NCBI RefSeq assembly: GCF_007830355.1
Contig: NZ_VLKO01000005.1
Span: 62,001 to 126,000 of the forward strand
Length of the DNA: 64,000 nt
Direction: 5' to 3'
DNA from: Flavobacterium tiangeerense
Lineage (GTDB): Bacteria > Bacteroidota > Bacteroidia > Flavobacteriales > Flavobacteriaceae
Below, in pieces: positions 16,757-24,226 of this stretch (its first letter is position 1; the number at the start of each line of letters is the position of its first letter). Made by a program: the position numbers and the translations under genes. The notes beneath the pieces are model-generated. The model had not been told where the DNA came from, searched no databases, and saw only the letters and a program-made list of their open reading frames with translations.

Positions 16757-17465
16757 TTTGCTGTTGGCTATTAACTTTTACTTTAATTGAAAATCCGCGT
16801 TCTTGTTTCGATTCCATTTTTTTAATTAATTCGTCTGTTTTTTCCTTTTGAATGAGTCTTACTCTATCATAAGGAATTGTATTATTTGGATTAATTGCAA
16901 CTGAGCAATCAAATGGAATGCTGATTCTTTTTACTAAAAAGTGGACCTCATTCTCAGAATCATAAATTTCTAAAATCAATCCTGGTAAACCGCTGAATTT
17001 CCATGGTCCATAATCGTTCTTTATTTCAGGACAATACCATGCGGTATAATTTCTTCCTCTAAAAGTACAAGTTGCTTTATTGCATAATAAATTATTGATT
17101 GTTTTTGTATCATTTATTTTTATCCAATTAAAATCAGGTTTACTTTCTTCAACCCAGTCATGTTTTTTTGGAGAGAATATGCAAGTATAGTTATAAAGCT
17201 TTTTTTCTATGATGTTGGTAAATACTAAATGTGAAATAGTGTCAGCTACTGTTATATTTATGTTTCCCTCATCATCAGTTTTTTCGTCATCGTTCGCTAA
17301 ATCAGAATATGTAAAAACTGATTTTTCAGTATTATATAATAGTACGGCATTATAATTTTTTAACAAAAAATTCATCTCGTATTCAATCTTGCTATTAAAT
17401 TCAACTTTTTGCGAAAATAATAATGAACTATAAAAAAATATTAAAGTGAAATGTCTTGCTTTCAT
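16743..17465 (-). CDS. GLPGLI family protein, copy 1
   Basis: A 240-residue exported protein with a signal peptide (MKARHFTLIFFYSSLLFSQ) and the hallmark FSGLPGLILEI near residue 158, preceded by NYTAWYCPEIKNDYGPWKF. It is the counterpart of the 255-residue protein in the second module. It lies 61 bases behind the small secreted peptide gene and overlaps the barrel gene by 14 bases, so peptide, GLPGLI and barrel form one operon. The biochemical role of the family is not known. Confidence 0.88.
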   Translation of the reverse strand: MKARHFTLIFFYSSLLFSQKVEFNSKIEYEMNFLLKNYNAVLLYNTEKSVFTYSDLANDDEKTDDEGNINITVADTISHLVFTNIIEKKLYNYTCIFSPKKHDWVEESKPDFNWIKINDTKTINNLLCNKATCTFRGRNYTAWYCPEIKNDYGPWKFSGLPGLILEIYDSENEVHFLVKRISIPFDCSVAINPNNTIPYDRVRLIQKEKTDELIKKMESKQERGFSIKVKVNSQQQIERE

Positions 17466-17526
17466 ATTTGTATGTTTTAAATAATCCTACAAATTTTATT
17501 TGAAGGATTATTATTAAAATAAATGT

Positions 17527-17916
17527 TTACAGGGATGCCAGTAACTCTCTTTTTAATTTTTTAACTTGGGCGGCAATTTCTGAACAAGGCCCAGAAACAG
17601 TTACCTCAATATAATTGTTTGCAGTCCCAACGTGAACTGTAGCGCTACAAGTTAGTTCTTCAGCATTACTTAATGAGTTTAATACAGATTCCATTTTATC
17701 AAGTTCGGAATTGATATAAGTCTGCATTTCCAAACCTTGAGAAGTAAAGGTCTTATTAGTAGAAACTTTCTTGTTACCGTAAGAATATTGTATTTGAACT
17801 TCTTGTGGTAATTCTTTATTAATACTAGTTTCAAAAGATTTTAATGGCGAAACATTAGCAAATCCACTTAGTGAAATCATAACTGTAGCCACTAGGCCAA
17901 ATAATAATTTTTTCAT
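17527..17916 (-). CDS. small secreted protein with two cysteines
   Basis: A 129-residue protein with a clear signal peptide (MKKLLFGLVATVMISLSGFA). The mature part holds a predicted helix (MQTYINSELDKMESVLNSLS), then two Cys flanking a beta-rich stretch (LTCSATVHVG, VTVSGPCSEI) and a basic amphipathic C-terminal helix (AAQVKKLKRELLASL). No known family is recognised. A truncated relative is present in the second module in the same place ahead of a GLPGLI gene, so the three-gene order is conserved. It may be the cargo of the neighbouring barrel protein or an envelope accessory protein. Confidence 0.72.
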   Translation of the reverse strand: MKKLLFGLVATVMISLSGFANVSPLKSFETSINKELPQEVQIQYSYGNKKVSTNKTFTSQGLEMQTYINSELDKMESVLNSLSNAEELTCSATVHVGTANNYIEVTVSGPCSEIAAQVKKLKRELLASL

Positions 17917-18535
17917 ATTTTTGTTTTTTAATTATTTGCAGTCATACTTTATGTCGTCGAAAACATTTTTGAAGTATGGCTGTTTTTTTTGTGGTTGATT
18001 TTTTTATAAGAAATGTTACCAAACCAACTCTTTAAAAAGTAACATTAATTTTTGCTTGCAAGCGGTTTATTTAGACGGCTCTATTTTGTGTATAATTTTA
18101 CAATCTAGAATCGAGAAAATCTTTTTGATTAACACGATAGTTTTAAAAACTAATGTGTTTTTTGGCACTTTTGTATTGATGCCTTTTGTTGTATGAAAAT
18201 CTATTGATGACTTGTTTAAAAAGCTGATGTAAAGCAAAATTCAAACTTTTTGGTTTCTTATTATTTTTCAATTACCTATAGACTGATAAAAGATAGAATT
18301 TTTTGTCTGATCTATTAAATCTTATTGTTTCGCTACTACACGAGATTTTGGAAAAAGAATGCCTGAACTTGCGGTTAAAGACTGAATTTTAATACGTAAA
18401 ACTAACTTTATATTGACAAATAAAACCCAAAGCTTGTATAACTGCTGTAAGCAGAAGATTTATTTTTTGGACATTTTAAGCAGTACATTTATTGATAAAG
18501 GCAGTTTTTAGAAATTCTAAAAACTGCCTTTTATT
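17917..18535. other. intergenic stretch without recognised gene
   Basis: A 619-base AT-rich gap. At 17939-17992 an imperfect hairpin (CAGTCATACTT against AAGTATGGCTG) is followed on the + strand by a run of nine T, a terminator-like signal with no + strand gene before it. The perfect hairpin at 18497-18531 is listed separately. Nothing else coding was seen on either strand; it may be decayed gene sequence. Confidence 0.5.
18497..18531. terminator. 17-bp perfect hairpin behind the small membrane protein gene
   Basis: The arms 18497-18513 and 18515-18531 are exactly complementary over 17 bases (core AAGGCAGTTTTTAG). T-rich sequence follows on the + strand, and less so on the - strand. The position 4 bases after the stop of the 85-residue gene suggests it ends that transcript. 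Confidence 0.6.
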
Positions 18536-18793
18536 TTAATTCTTGTTTGTAAGGAAAAAATATATCCCTAGTATCATTGCTATAACCATCATTCTCGAAA
18601 ATGAAGTCTTAATTTTTTCTACTCGAGATAACTTATTAGGTTCTGAGTAAATACTAAATACCGTAAATAGTATCATTGACACTAAAAATATAATAGAGAT
18701 GTAAAGTTTGTATTCTCTATGAATGAAATGATGAACTAAACCATATAAAATAACTAATGACAATGCTATAAGATTATTATTTTTCATTTTCAA
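18536..18793 (-). CDS. small membrane protein of unknown function
   Basis: An 85-residue protein with three predicted membrane helices (around residues 6-22, 28-47 and 65-81) separated by short charged loops (HHFIHREYK, EPNKLSRVEKIKTSFSR). No family is recognised. It starts 5 bases behind the stop of the lipoprotein gene upstream, so the two are probably one operon. A pair of a lipoprotein with a glycine-rich C-terminus and a tiny membrane protein could be a toxin/immunity or secretion pair, but nothing in the sequence proves it. Confidence 0.6.
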   Translation of the reverse strand: MKMKNNNLIALSLVILYGLVHHFIHREYKLYISIIFLVSMILFTVFSIYSEPNKLSRVEKIKTSFSRMMVIAMILGIYFFLTNKN

Positions 18794-18798
18794 GTTTT

Positions 18799-19455
18799 TT
18801 AATTTTTACACGAATTGTAATCCTCCATAGCATCCGACTTGCAATTATGATTTGCTATCATTACTAAAACTGCCGCACCGAGTCCAGGTAATATACCTGC
18901 TCCAGCAGTAATTATTGCAGCAGTTGACCCAATTAATGCATCACGATTACACCTTCCGATGTCTGTATTGTATTCTGATGCACAACTTAACAGACGATTA
19001 CTATTATTATTTAAAGTTTGTTTATCAATAAATTCGTTGATAACCGTATCCAATAGATTCTGCCTTTCGGTTATTGTTTTTTCATAAAAGATATTATTAT
19101 TCTTTTTAAATAAATTTTGGTAATGTACTTTTTGTTTTAGTAAACTCAAAATATATTTTTCGTTTGAAATACTCGAAATTAAAAAAAGGTTGAGTATTTC
19201 TGTTTCTGTCTTACAATTTTGTAATTGAACCATTATATTATTATCAAACTTTAAATTCTTGTTTAGTTTTAAACCTTTCTCGATTTCATTGTTTAGATTA
19301 GCATCAATTGTTACAAACTCCAAAATATTTTTAGTCAAATCAGGACTGTTAAAGTTTTCTGCAGCTTTTGGCTCATCAATGGCTTCTTTTTCACAGGAGA
19401 TAAATAATATTGAAAACAATAACATTCCAAATGTGATTTTTAATAAATTTTGCAT
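18799..19455 (-). CDS. lipoprotein with glycine-rich hydrophobic C-terminus and four C-terminal cysteines
   Basis: A 218-residue protein with a lipoprotein signal (LFISC, Cys21). Residues 35-150 look helical and charged. The last 60 residues carry four Cys (158, 169, 205, 216) that flank a hydrophobic, Gly/Ala-rich segment at about 176-200 (STAAIITAGAGILPGLGAAV). This resembles small Cys-framed hydrophobic domains of unknown role in Bacteroidota proteins, with some flavour of a pore-forming bacteriocin. It is first of two genes, followed after 5 bases by the 85-residue membrane protein. The lipoprotein call is firm; function is unknown. Confidence 0.68.
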   Translation of the reverse strand: MQNLLKITFGMLLFSILFISCEKEAIDEPKAAENFNSPDLTKNILEFVTIDANLNNEIEKGLKLNKNLKFDNNIMVQLQNCKTETEILNLFLISSISNEKYILSLLKQKVHYQNLFKKNNNIFYEKTITERQNLLDTVINEFIDKQTLNNNSNRLLSCASEYNTDIGRCNRDALIGSTAAIITAGAGILPGLGAAVLVMIANHNCKSDAMEDYNSCKN

Positions 19456-20350
19456 AATATTTTTTTTCTTCCCATTTATTTTAATTCGGACTACTGAAAG
19501 GACGATAACTTTAGGTACTATTCTTATTGTTTAATGCACCGCCCCGCTGATTTACTAATTTTGCTACTTTCGGGTCGCTTTATTTATGTTACATAATCTT
19601 TTTGATTATGTTTTTAGTCATTTTTCAGCGCAAAAATAGGTCAAAAATTTTCTGCCAACTTTTAAAAATCTTTAAAAGAAATTTATAAGACAAAGATATT
19701 GCTGAAGTAGAGTTTGGCTTTACACTTAAAGTGTAAATAAAGTTAAACAATAGACAAGTCAGAAATAATTAAGTTTTTGTGCTTTTTTTATTAATTTGTA
19801 TCTGGTTTTGTTTGTGCTTTATTCCAATTTAATTGATTGTGAGTTAAAAAAAGGTTGTTTTGTATTTATTTAAAATAGAATTTTTATTTTTTAAGATTTA
19901 GTTACACTGGAGACATTCTTCAAAGGGTCATTTTTTTGGATTTTAGTCCTGCATAGTTAAAACATAAACTACCTTTCCCTTTTAATCTTGCTATATATTT
20001 ATTGATCGGTTAACTCAATTAATATCCATCATTTTCTATTTTTTTTTAAAAAAATCGTGCAATTTACACTGAGCTTTACTCCTGATGGAAGAATTTTTTA
20101 ATTAGCTTTTTAATTTCTTAAGATTAGAGCATTTATTTAGGATTCATTTCTCACTTGTTATTTATATTTTTGGGGGCTATATAAGTTGATAATATACATG
20201 AAATAAAATACAATTGCATTTTATTTTATGAATATTATGTAAGAAGGGAACTAAGTCATTTTAGAAAAGGACTTTACTGTTCTTTTTTTATAAATAGTTT
20301 TACCCTTTCTATCAAGAGTCGTATTTGTTAGTTGAGTGTAGTTAAAGTGT
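19456..20350. other. long intergenic stretch without recognised gene
   Basis: An 895-base, very AT-rich gap between the intact trmN6 and the accessory modules. A relatively GC-rich patch lies at 19540-19575. No convincing frame, RNA gene, perfect hairpin or repeat was found. As it lies exactly at the trmN6 border where modules are swapped elsewhere in the window, it may hold decayed remains of an earlier module. Confidence 0.45.
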
Positions 20351-21064
20351 CTACATCTTCAAATAAAAATCCTTAGTCAAGGCAATATATTCTGGGGTGT
20401 ATACGTGTCTTGCCGTTTCGATAATTAATTCGTCAACTGCAAAATTAGTAGTTTCTTTTCGAGTAAATGCGAGTAAACTACGTTTGATTTCAGTGGTTGG
20501 TGTTCCTTTTACGCGAGTGATTTTTAAGGGATACAACTCGTATGCTACGGCTAAAGCCAAGAAATTTTCTTCTTCTTTGTAAGGAATGATTACGGAGAAT
20601 ATTCCGTTTTCAGAAAGTAATAAATCGGCGGCTTCAATCAATTCTTCAAAAGGCATCGCATCAGCAAAACGTGCTATATCGCGCTGCTCGTTATCTGTTT
20701 TGTAATCTTCGGTATAAAAAGGAGGGTTGGAAACAATTACATCGTATTCGTATTCGGGTTCTTCAACAAATTCATCTAAACCGGCATGATAACAAAATAA
20801 CCGATCGCTCCATAGAGAATTTTCAAAATTATCTGTTGCTTGTTCGTAGGCATCTTCGTCAATTTCTAAAGCATCAATTTGCTCTGCGTTGCTTCTTTGT
20901 GCCAGCATCAGGGCAATGATTCCAGTTCCAGCACCAATATCTAAAATACTAAAAGGATTATTGCTTATAGGAGTCCAAGCGCCAAGAAGAACTCCATCGG
21001 TGCCAATTTTCATAGCACAACGGTCTTGTTCAACCGCAAATTGTTTGAATTGGAATTTAGACAT
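20351..21064 (-). CDS. trmN6: tRNA1(Val) (adenine-37-N6)-methyltransferase, intact copy
   Basis: A 237-residue SAM-dependent N6-adenine methyltransferase that modifies A37 of tRNA1(Val). Motif I ILDIGAGTGIIALML at residues 40-54 binds SAM and NPPF at 113-116 is the catalytic motif. FxFKQFxVxQDxCAMKIGTDGVLLGAW at the N-terminus is typical of the family (YfiC). The gene follows rpsP and rimM in the same direction, a translation-related neighbourhood. Two broken, non-identical copies lie downstream at 8.6-9.1 and 13.7-14.1 kb, so this locus attracts recombination. Start at ATG 21062-21064. Confidence 0.92.
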   Translation of the reverse strand: MSKFQFKQFAVEQDRCAMKIGTDGVLLGAWTPISNNPFSILDIGAGTGIIALMLAQRSNAEQIDALEIDEDAYEQATDNFENSLWSDRLFCYHAGLDEFVEEPEYEYDVIVSNPPFYTEDYKTDNEQRDIARFADAMPFEELIEAADLLLSENGIFSVIIPYKEEENFLALAVAYELYPLKITRVKGTPTTEIKRSLLAFTRKETTNFAVDELIIETARHVYTPEYIALTKDFYLKM

Positions 21065-21180
21065 AAGTAGTATTAGATTGTAGTGTAATGAATGCTGTCC
21101 TTTGTGATATTCAACTAGAGATAATTGCAGATTTCGAGAGATTGACCACTGTGACTGAGTACTGATTACTGCCTACTAAA

Positions 21181-21705
21181 TTATAGGTACATCTCGATCA
21201 GACCCTCTGGTAAATCCATGATTACTTTTTTGTTTTCACGATCTATTTTAACTAAGAAATGGTCAATCATAGGGATTAAGATTTCTACACTGCCATTTAA
21301 AACCTCAAATAAAGGTTGTGCAGTGGTGTCATTGATAGATTCTATTTTACCAACGATTCCTAGGCGTTTGTCTTCAACTTCAAACCCAATTACTTCGTGG
21401 AAATAAAACTTGTTACCGGTAAGTTTTGGCAACATTTTTAAGGGTAAATACAAATCATTGCCTATAAGTGCATCGGCTTCTTCTTCGGTATTTGTATCTT
21501 CAAAACGGATTCGTAAAAAATCGTTTTTGTGCAGCGAACTGCTTTCAATAAAAAAAGGAACCAAGTGTTTGTTGCATTCAACAAACACTGATTCCAAGTT
21601 TTCGTATAACTCAGGTTCGTCCGTGTCTAAATAGGCAAGAACTTCCCCTTTGAAACTAAATTTTTTAGCGATTTTACCTAAGTAGAAACAATCTTCTTTA
21701 TGCAT
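21181..21705 (-). CDS. rimM: ribosome maturation factor RimM
   Basis: A 174-residue protein with the RimM N-terminal domain (FYLGKIAKKFSFKGEVLAYL; the family usually has GKIxKxHGxKGEV) and a C-terminal PRC-barrel (FYFHEVIGFEVEDK, then LIPMIDHFLVKID near the end). RimM binds S19 and assists maturation of the head of the 30S subunit. It lies 14 bases after rpsP, the usual partner in bacteria. Nothing unusual. Confidence 0.95.
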   Translation of the reverse strand: MHKEDCFYLGKIAKKFSFKGEVLAYLDTDEPELYENLESVFVECNKHLVPFFIESSSLHKNDFLRIRFEDTNTEEEADALIGNDLYLPLKMLPKLTGNKFYFHEVIGFEVEDKRLGIVGKIESINDTTAQPLFEVLNGSVEILIPMIDHFLVKIDRENKKVIMDLPEGLIEMYL

Positions 21706-21719
21706 CGTCGCCTTCTAAA

Positions 21720-22268
21720 TTATGCTTCAGTAGTTTCGTTGTTTTCTTCAGCAGCAGGAGCCTCTTCAGCAACTTCTTCTTCAACAGCAGGAGTTGCAGC
21801 AGCAATAGCATCTGCCTCTGCTTGTGCAGCAGCAGCTAAACGTTTTGCATTTACTTCTTGTTCTGCTTTGAAAGCTTTAGCTTTATCAGCAGCTTGAGCT
21901 TTAGTCAAACCTTCTTTTTTAGCGTCAACTTTACCAGCTTTAGCTTCTAACCAAGCCGCTAATTTTGCATCAGCTTGCTCTTGTGTTAAAGCACCTTTAC
22001 GAATACCTCCATCAAGGTGGTGTTTCAATAAAGCACCTTTGTAAGAAAGAATTGCTTTTGCAGTATCTGTAGGTTGTGCACCGTTGTGTAACCATTTTAC
22101 TGCGCTTTCAAGGTTTAACTCGATAGTCGCTGGGTTAGTGTTAGGATTGTAAGTACCAATTTTTTCTAGGTATTTACCATCTCTTTTTGAGCGTGCATCT
22201 GCAGCTACAACCCAGTAAAAAGGTTTTTGTTTTTTACCGTGTCTTTGTAATCTAATTTTTACTGACAT
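21720..22268 (-). CDS. rpsP: 30S ribosomal protein S16 with long acidic C-terminal extension
   Basis: A 182-residue protein. The first 80 residues are ordinary S16 (VKIRLQRHGKKQKPFYWVVAAD, LEKIGTYNPN, AVKWLHNGAQPTD). Most bacterial S16 proteins end soon after; here about 100 residues follow, with an alternating Ala/Lys-rich helical stretch and a final Glu/Ala-rich acidic tail (VEEEVAEEAPAAEENNETTEA begins near 160). Such extensions are known in flavobacteria. It heads the rpsP-rimM-trmN6 group. Confidence 0.96.
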   Translation of the reverse strand: MSVKIRLQRHGKKQKPFYWVVAADARSKRDGKYLEKIGTYNPNTNPATIELNLESAVKWLHNGAQPTDTAKAILSYKGALLKHHLDGGIRKGALTQEQADAKLAAWLEAKAGKVDAKKEGLTKAQAADKAKAFKAEQEVNAKRLAAAAQAEADAIAAATPAVEEEVAEEAPAAEENNETTEA

Positions 22269-22632
22269 AATCTTGTGATTAAATTTTGAGGTACTCGACC
22301 TCGATTAATTAAGGGTGTAAAGATACATTTTTTATTCCAAATTACTAATGCGAATTTTAAAATAATGTAAAGGAATAGGTTAGGTGATTTTATTGTTATT
22401 TTCTGGTAAATGGATTTTTAGTTTTGTCAGGAGCTAAGATCTATTAAATAATTTTTTCAATCTGTTCTTTTTGAAATAAAACAGGGTAGTTTTAGAAAAA
22501 CAAAGATCAGTTTGTTGTATTTATTTCTTAGTTTTAAAAACGCAAATTCAAAATAAAATCATAAATAAGCTAATATATAGTAGATTAGAGAAAAATAGCA
22601 GTACATTTGTTGTATTATTTAAATAAGTACAT
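22269..22632. other. divergent promoter region between rpsP and the RRM gene
   Basis: A 364-base gap between divergent genes. On the + strand the box TACATTTG at 22602-22609 is a perfect TAnnTTTG element 23 bases before the RRM start. On the - strand TATCTTTA at 22316-22323 is a one-mismatch candidate for rpsP. No frame, RNA gene or strong hairpin was found in the rest. Confidence 0.5.
22602..22609 (+). promoter_or_regulatory. -7 promoter box of the RRM protein gene
   Basis: TACATTTG matches TAnnTTTG exactly and lies 23 bases upstream of the ATG at 22633. No TTG is found at the matching -33 distance. Confidence 0.5.
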
Positions 22633-22989
22633 ATGAATATTTTTGTTGGAAGCCTTCCATTCAGTATTGAGGAAGCAGATTTAAGAGAGTCTTTCGAGGC
22701 TTACGGAGCAGTTGATTCAGTTAAAATTATCTCAGATAAATTTACAGGAAGAAGTAAAGGATTCGGTTTTGTTGAGATGCCAAATGATGATGAAGCTCAA
22801 AAAGCAATTGACGAGTTGAATGGTGCTACTGTTCAAGGACGTGCAATTGTAGTAAACAAATCTGAGCCTAAACCTGAAGGTGAAAGAAGAAGTTTTAATA
22901 ACAACCGTGGAGGTGACTCTCGTGGTGGTTATGGTGGAAACAGCCGTGGTGGAGACAACCGTGGTGGTGGAAACAGAGGAGGATATTAA
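22633..22989 (+). CDS. RNA-binding protein with one RRM and a glycine/arginine tail
   Basis: A 118-residue protein. Residues 1-78 are an RNA recognition motif with RNP2 (NIFVGSLPF) and RNP1 (KGFGFVEM), and residues 85-118 are RGG-like repeats (RGGDSRGGYGG). Proteins of this shape in Bacteroidota resemble cold-shock-type RRM proteins (Rbp) and bind single-stranded RNA, probably as a chaperone. It is a single-gene unit with its own -7 box and a strong terminator. Confidence 0.93.
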   Translation: MNIFVGSLPFSIEEADLRESFEAYGAVDSVKIISDKFTGRSKGFGFVEMPNDDEAQKAIDELNGATVQGRAIVVNKSEPKPEGERRSFNNNRGGDSRGGYGGNSRGGDNRGGGNRGGY

Positions 22990-23007
22990 TATTTTTTTCT
23001 AGCTATA

Positions 23008-23041
23008 AAAAAAGGTGTCAATGAAAATTGACACCTTTTTT
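23008..23041 (+). terminator. intrinsic terminator shared by the RRM gene and leuB
   Basis: A 15-bp perfect stem (23008-23022 and 23027-23041, core GGTGTCAAT) with a GAAA loop and A/T tracts on both sides, so it can work in both directions. It lies between the convergent RRM and leuB genes. Confidence 0.85.
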
Positions 23042-23045
23042 GTTT

Positions 23046-24107
23046 TTACAGGTTTGCAACAAGCCAGTCACCTACTTCGCTTGTTTTGTAAGCTTTGTTT
23101 CCTTTGCTAACTAAATCCTCGGTTACTATTCCTTGTTCTAGTGAACTATTTACAACTGCTCTTATAGCTTCTGCTTCTTCTTTTAATCCAAAAGCGTCTT
23201 CAAACATCATGGCTGCAGATAAAATTGTTGCCAGCGGATTTGCAATATTGAGTCCCGTTGCTTGAGGATATGATCCGTGGATGGGTTCGTATAACGAAGT
23301 ATGTTCGCCCACAGATGCCGAAGGCATTAATCCCATAGATCCTGATATTACCGAAGCTTCATCCGTTAATATATCACCAAATAGATTTTCAGTAATCAAC
23401 ACATCATAAGAATTGGGCCATTGCACTAGTCGCATGGCTACGGCATCAACAAATTCATAGGAAACTGTAACTTCTGGATAGTCTTTTTCCATGGCTTGAA
23501 CGGTTTCTCTCCATAGCCTGGAAGTTTCCATAACGTTAGCTTTGTCCACACAACATAGTTTTTTAGAACGGCTCATGGCCAATTCAAAGCCTTTTTTTGC
23601 CAGTCGTTTCACTTCTGCTCTTGTATAAGTACAAGTGTCGTATGCGGTTTCGCCATCGTCTAATCTTCCTTTTTCACCAAAATAGATCCCACCGGTTAAT
23701 TCTCTTAGGAAAATCAAGTCGGTTCCCTCTATGCGTTCTCGTTTTAATGGGGAATTATCAATCAAAGATGGGAAAGTAAAAGTAGGTCTCACATTAGCAA
23801 ATAAGCCTAGTTTTTTTCGCATAAGCAACAATCCTTGTTCTGGTCGTACAGTTGCGGTTGGGTCATTATCGTATTTTGGATGACCAATAGCTCCAAACAG
23901 TACTGCATCTGCAGCAAGACAAATTTCATGGGTTTCATCTGGATAAGGAACGCCCACCGCATCAATAGCACATGCGCCTGTTAATGCTGGTGTCCAAGTG
24001 ATTTCGTGCTTGAATTTTTTTGCTATCGCGTCAGAAACTTTTACGGCTTCGTTGATTACTTCGGGTCCAATTCCGTCTCCGGCTAAAAGGGCTATGTTTA
24101 ATTTCAT
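23046..24107 (-). CDS. leuB: 3-isopropylmalate dehydrogenase
   Basis: A 353-residue enzyme when started at the Met giving MKLNIALLAGDGIGPEV, which fits the family N-terminus; an ATG 30 bases earlier would add residues with no family counterpart. It oxidises and decarboxylates 3-isopropylmalate with NAD in leucine synthesis. GDGIGPEV, the RExTxGxYFG loop (RELTGGIYFG), the Lys and Asp of DKANVMET and the metal-binding DILTDEAS region are all present. It is last in the leuC-leuD-leuA-leuB group. Cytoplasmic. Confidence 0.95.
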   Translation of the reverse strand: MKLNIALLAGDGIGPEVINEAVKVSDAIAKKFKHEITWTPALTGACAIDAVGVPYPDETHEICLAADAVLFGAIGHPKYDNDPTATVRPEQGLLLMRKKLGLFANVRPTFTFPSLIDNSPLKRERIEGTDLIFLRELTGGIYFGEKGRLDDGETAYDTCTYTRAEVKRLAKKGFELAMSRSKKLCCVDKANVMETSRLWRETVQAMEKDYPEVTVSYEFVDAVAMRLVQWPNSYDVLITENLFGDILTDEASVISGSMGLMPSASVGEHTSLYEPIHGSYPQATGLNIANPLATILSAAMMFEDAFGLKEEAEAIRAVVNSSLEQGIVTEDLVSKGNKAYKTSEVGDWLVANL

Positions 24108-24127
24108 TTTTAAAGTATTTTTTATTT

Positions 24128-24200
24128 TAAGGTTCAAAGTGGTAAAGGGATAAAGGTTAAAAGGTTCAGAGTCAAAGAAATAAAAAACTTTGAACCTTTG
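24128..24200. repeat. inverted repeats between leuA and leuB
   Basis: The 12-base arm AAGGTTCAAAGT (around 24130-24141) is matched by its complement ACTTTGAACCTT (24188-24199), and a second, slightly imperfect pair (GGTTCAGAGT against ACTCTGAGCC) is interleaved. The sequence consists of repeated variants of AAAGGTTCAGAG. Such mosaic intergenic repeats are common in flavobacterial genomes. It could fold as an mRNA hairpin between leuA and leuB. Confidence 0.5.
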
Positions 24201-24226
24201 TCACTCTGAGCCTTTGTGCCTTTTTT

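Noticed and set aside
19259..19534. 91-codon + strand frame opposite the lipoprotein gene
   Set aside because: The hydrophobic translation arises from the complement of the lipoprotein coding strand; no independent support.
19456..20350. GC-rich patch at 19540-19575 as part of an RNA gene
   Set aside because: No cloverleaf, conserved RNA or stable symmetrical stem could be drawn from it.
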